A DNA stretch of 6,814 bases, taken from JBKBYG01 sp046313435 (GTDB taxonomy: Bacteria > Pseudomonadota > Alphaproteobacteria > Rickettsiales > Arcanibacteraceae). Below are positions 5,458 through 6,814 of the stretch, one piece after another. The DNA is taken from NCBI GenBank assembly GCA_046313435.1, contig JBKBYG010000050.1:1-6814 (forward strand), in the 5' to 3' direction. A program made the translations under genes and the position numbers. Under the pieces are notes generated by a model. It had not been told where the DNA came from. It worked only from the letters and a program-made list of their open reading frames with translations, and ran no database searches. Numbering within the stretch: the stretch's first letter is position 1; the number at the start of each line of letters is the position of its first letter.

Positions 5458-6814
5458 TTTTTCTCCCAAATAGATAATCCCTTAATAGGTATATTATATT
5501 TATTCCATTTTTCTGTAACTTTATTAATAATATTTTGGTCCATTTTTATTTTTTCTCCCCATTCTCGATCTGTTTCTGGAGGAAGCTTGTTAGTAGCATC
5601 AAAACCAATTTTACCACCTAATCCAGAATGAACTGATGCAAAATCTAAATAATCTATAGGTGTATTTTCAATTATATGAGTGTCTCTAGCAGGATCCATA
5701 CGGGTAGACATAGCCCAAATCACATCTTTCCAATCGCGACAATTAATATCATCATCTACAATTATAACAAATTTGGTATATAGAAACTGCCTTAAATAAC
5801 TCCATACACCCATCATTATTCTTTTAGCTTGCCCTGGATAAGTCTTTTTAATAGAAACAACTGCAAATCTATATGAGCACCCCTCTGGAGGTAGCCAGAA
5901 ATCAATTATTTCAGGAAATTGTTGTTTAACTAGCGGTATGAATATTTCATTTAATGCTTCCCCTAAAATAGAAGGTTCATCAGGCGGTCTTCCAGTATAA
6001 GTAGTGAGATAAATTGGATCTTTACGCATAGTTAATGCAGTAGCAGTGAAATGGGGGAATTTTTCTACAGAGTTATAATAACCTGTATGGTCACCATATG
6101 GCCCTTCATCTCTATAGTCCGTGAGGCTAACATATCCTTCAATTACAATTTCCGCTTGAGCTGGTACTTTTATTGGTATTGTCTTGCAATCAACTAACTC
6201 TAATTTTTCACCACGAAGGAGCCCTGAAAATTGATATTCAGATAAAGTATCTGGAACTGGTGTAACAGCTGCAAGTATAGTTGCTGGATCAGCACCTATT
6301 ACTATTGCTGCAGGCAATGGTTCTTGGTGTTCAGCTTTCCATCTTTGATGGTGAGTAGCCCCTCCACGATGTTTTAGCCACCGCATTATTGCAGTATTCC
6401 TGCTTGTAACTTGCATTCTATAAATGCCAAGGTTAAAATCATCAATTTTTTCACTTGTTGGACCTTTCGTTACTACGAGTGGCCAAGTTATCAAAGGAGC
6501 AGGTTCTCCAGGCCAGCAAGTTTGTATAGGGAGGATATTCAAATCAATATTATCGCCTGTAAGTACAATTTCATGCACAGGTGCATTATTCACATGTTTG
6601 GGCTTCATAGCTAATATTTTTTTCATTAGGGGAAACATTGATAATGCTTCTTTAAAACTATTTGGCGGTTCAGGCTGTTTTAAAAAAGCAAGTAATTCTC
6701 CAAATTCGCGTAATTTATCTTTGGTGACGCCCATACCTAATGCCACGCGTTCAACAGTACCGAATAAGTTAGTCAGCACGGGGATTGTAGATTTTCCTGA
6801 TTTTGTAACCACAT
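5454..6814 (-). CDS. ubiD: UbiD-type 4-hydroxy-3-polyprenylbenzoate decarboxylase, 5' end off the window
   Basis: UbiD removes the carboxyl group from 3-polyprenyl-4-hydroxybenzoate during ubiquinone synthesis, using the prenylated flavin cofactor made by UbiX. About 453 residues are visible against roughly 497 in E. coli. The first seen, 'VTKSGKSTIPVLTNLFGTVERVALGMGV', align with about residue 45 onward of E. coli UbiD, so the true start lies beyond the right edge; the GTG at 6812 is internal. Counting from that GTG, conserved blocks are 'CWPGEPAPLITW' (99-110), 'NLGIYRMQ' (127-134), 'MRWLKHRGGA' (143-152), 'ADPATILAAVTPVPDTLSEY' (174-193), 'EGPYGDHTGYY' (236-246), 'TGRPPDEPS' (273-281) and 'MDPARDT' (372-378). 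The Arg and Glu residues that hold the cofactor and catalyse the reaction lie in these blocks and look intact. It is less AT-rich than the lpt genes, as expected for a constrained enzyme. Its TGA overlaps the holA GTG. Confidence 0.95.
   Translation of the reverse strand, partial: VVTKSGKSTIPVLTNLFGTVERVALGMGVTKDKLREFGELLAFLKQPEPPNSFKEALSMFPLMKKILAMKPKHVNNAPVHEIVLTGDNIDLNILPIQTCWPGEPAPLITWPLVVTKGPTSEKIDDFNLGIYRMQVTSRNTAIMRWLKHRGGATHHQRWKAEHQEPLPAAIVIGADPATILAAVTPVPDTLSEYQFSGLLRGEKLELVDCKTIPIKVPAQAEIVIEGYVSLTDYRDEGPYGDHTGYYNSVEKFPHFTATALTMRKDPIYLTTYTGRPPDEPSILGEALNEIFIPLVKQQFPEIIDFWLPPEGCSYRFAVVSIKKTYPGQAKRIMMGVWSYLRQFLYTKFVIIVDDDINCRDWKDVIWAMSTRMDPARDTHIIENTPIDYLDFASVHSGLGGKIGFDATNKLPPETDREWGEKIKMDQNIINKVTEKWNKYNIPIKGLSIWEKK
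5463..5467 (-). promoter_or_regulatory. strong ribosome binding site setting the holA start
   Basis: Minus-strand GGGAG lies five bases before GTG at 5455-5457, which is ideal spacing. It overlaps the alternative TTG codon (5467-5469), so it cannot serve that codon. It lies inside the last codons of ubiD, which fits translational coupling. Confidence 0.7.

Noticed and set aside
6411..6614. 67-codon plus-strand open frame inside ubiD
   Set aside because: It is antisense to one of the best conserved UbiD regions; no independent coding signal.

Overview
This window looks like chromosomal DNA of an AT-rich, obligate intracellular alphaproteobacterium. The most likely source is Rickettsiaceae, Rickettsia itself or a close relative. 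The grounds are the strong A+T bias, the Lys/Asn/Ile-rich proteins, alphaproteobacterial-style LptD and HolA sequences, and an intergenic segment that reads like a decayed Rickettsia palindromic element. No sequence search was possible, so the assignment is by recognition only.

Every gene is on the minus strand, so transcription runs from high to low coordinates. The first block (6814 to 3759) has three very tightly packed genes. They are ubiD (5' end off the window; ubiquinone pathway decarboxylase), holA (DNA polymerase III delta, sharing four bases with the ubiD stop) and a VanX/DdpX-type D-Ala-D-Ala dipeptidase (one base after holA). Spacing and overlap indicate one transcript with translational coupling.

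A 214-base gap (3545-3758) follows. It holds no intact gene. It contains coding-like fragments resembling a Rickettsia palindromic element, an 8-bp inverted repeat, and a weak candidate promoter and ribosome site for the next gene.

The second block (3544 to 1) is an outer-membrane assembly cluster. It has lptG (inner-membrane LPS export permease), lptD (outer-membrane LPS translocon) and the N-terminal part of surA (periplasmic chaperone that helps LptD-type barrels fold). Gaps are 3 bases and 2 or 11 bases, so this is also an operon. The order lptG-lptD-surA is the usual alphaproteobacterial one, but the customary lptF upstream of lptG is absent.

I found no RNA genes, CRISPR arrays, complete insertion sequences or phage genes, and nothing that looks like a new multi-gene system. 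The most useful points are the repeat-like relic, the corrected holA start, the placement of the dipeptidase, the missing lptF and the reduced cysteine set of LptD.
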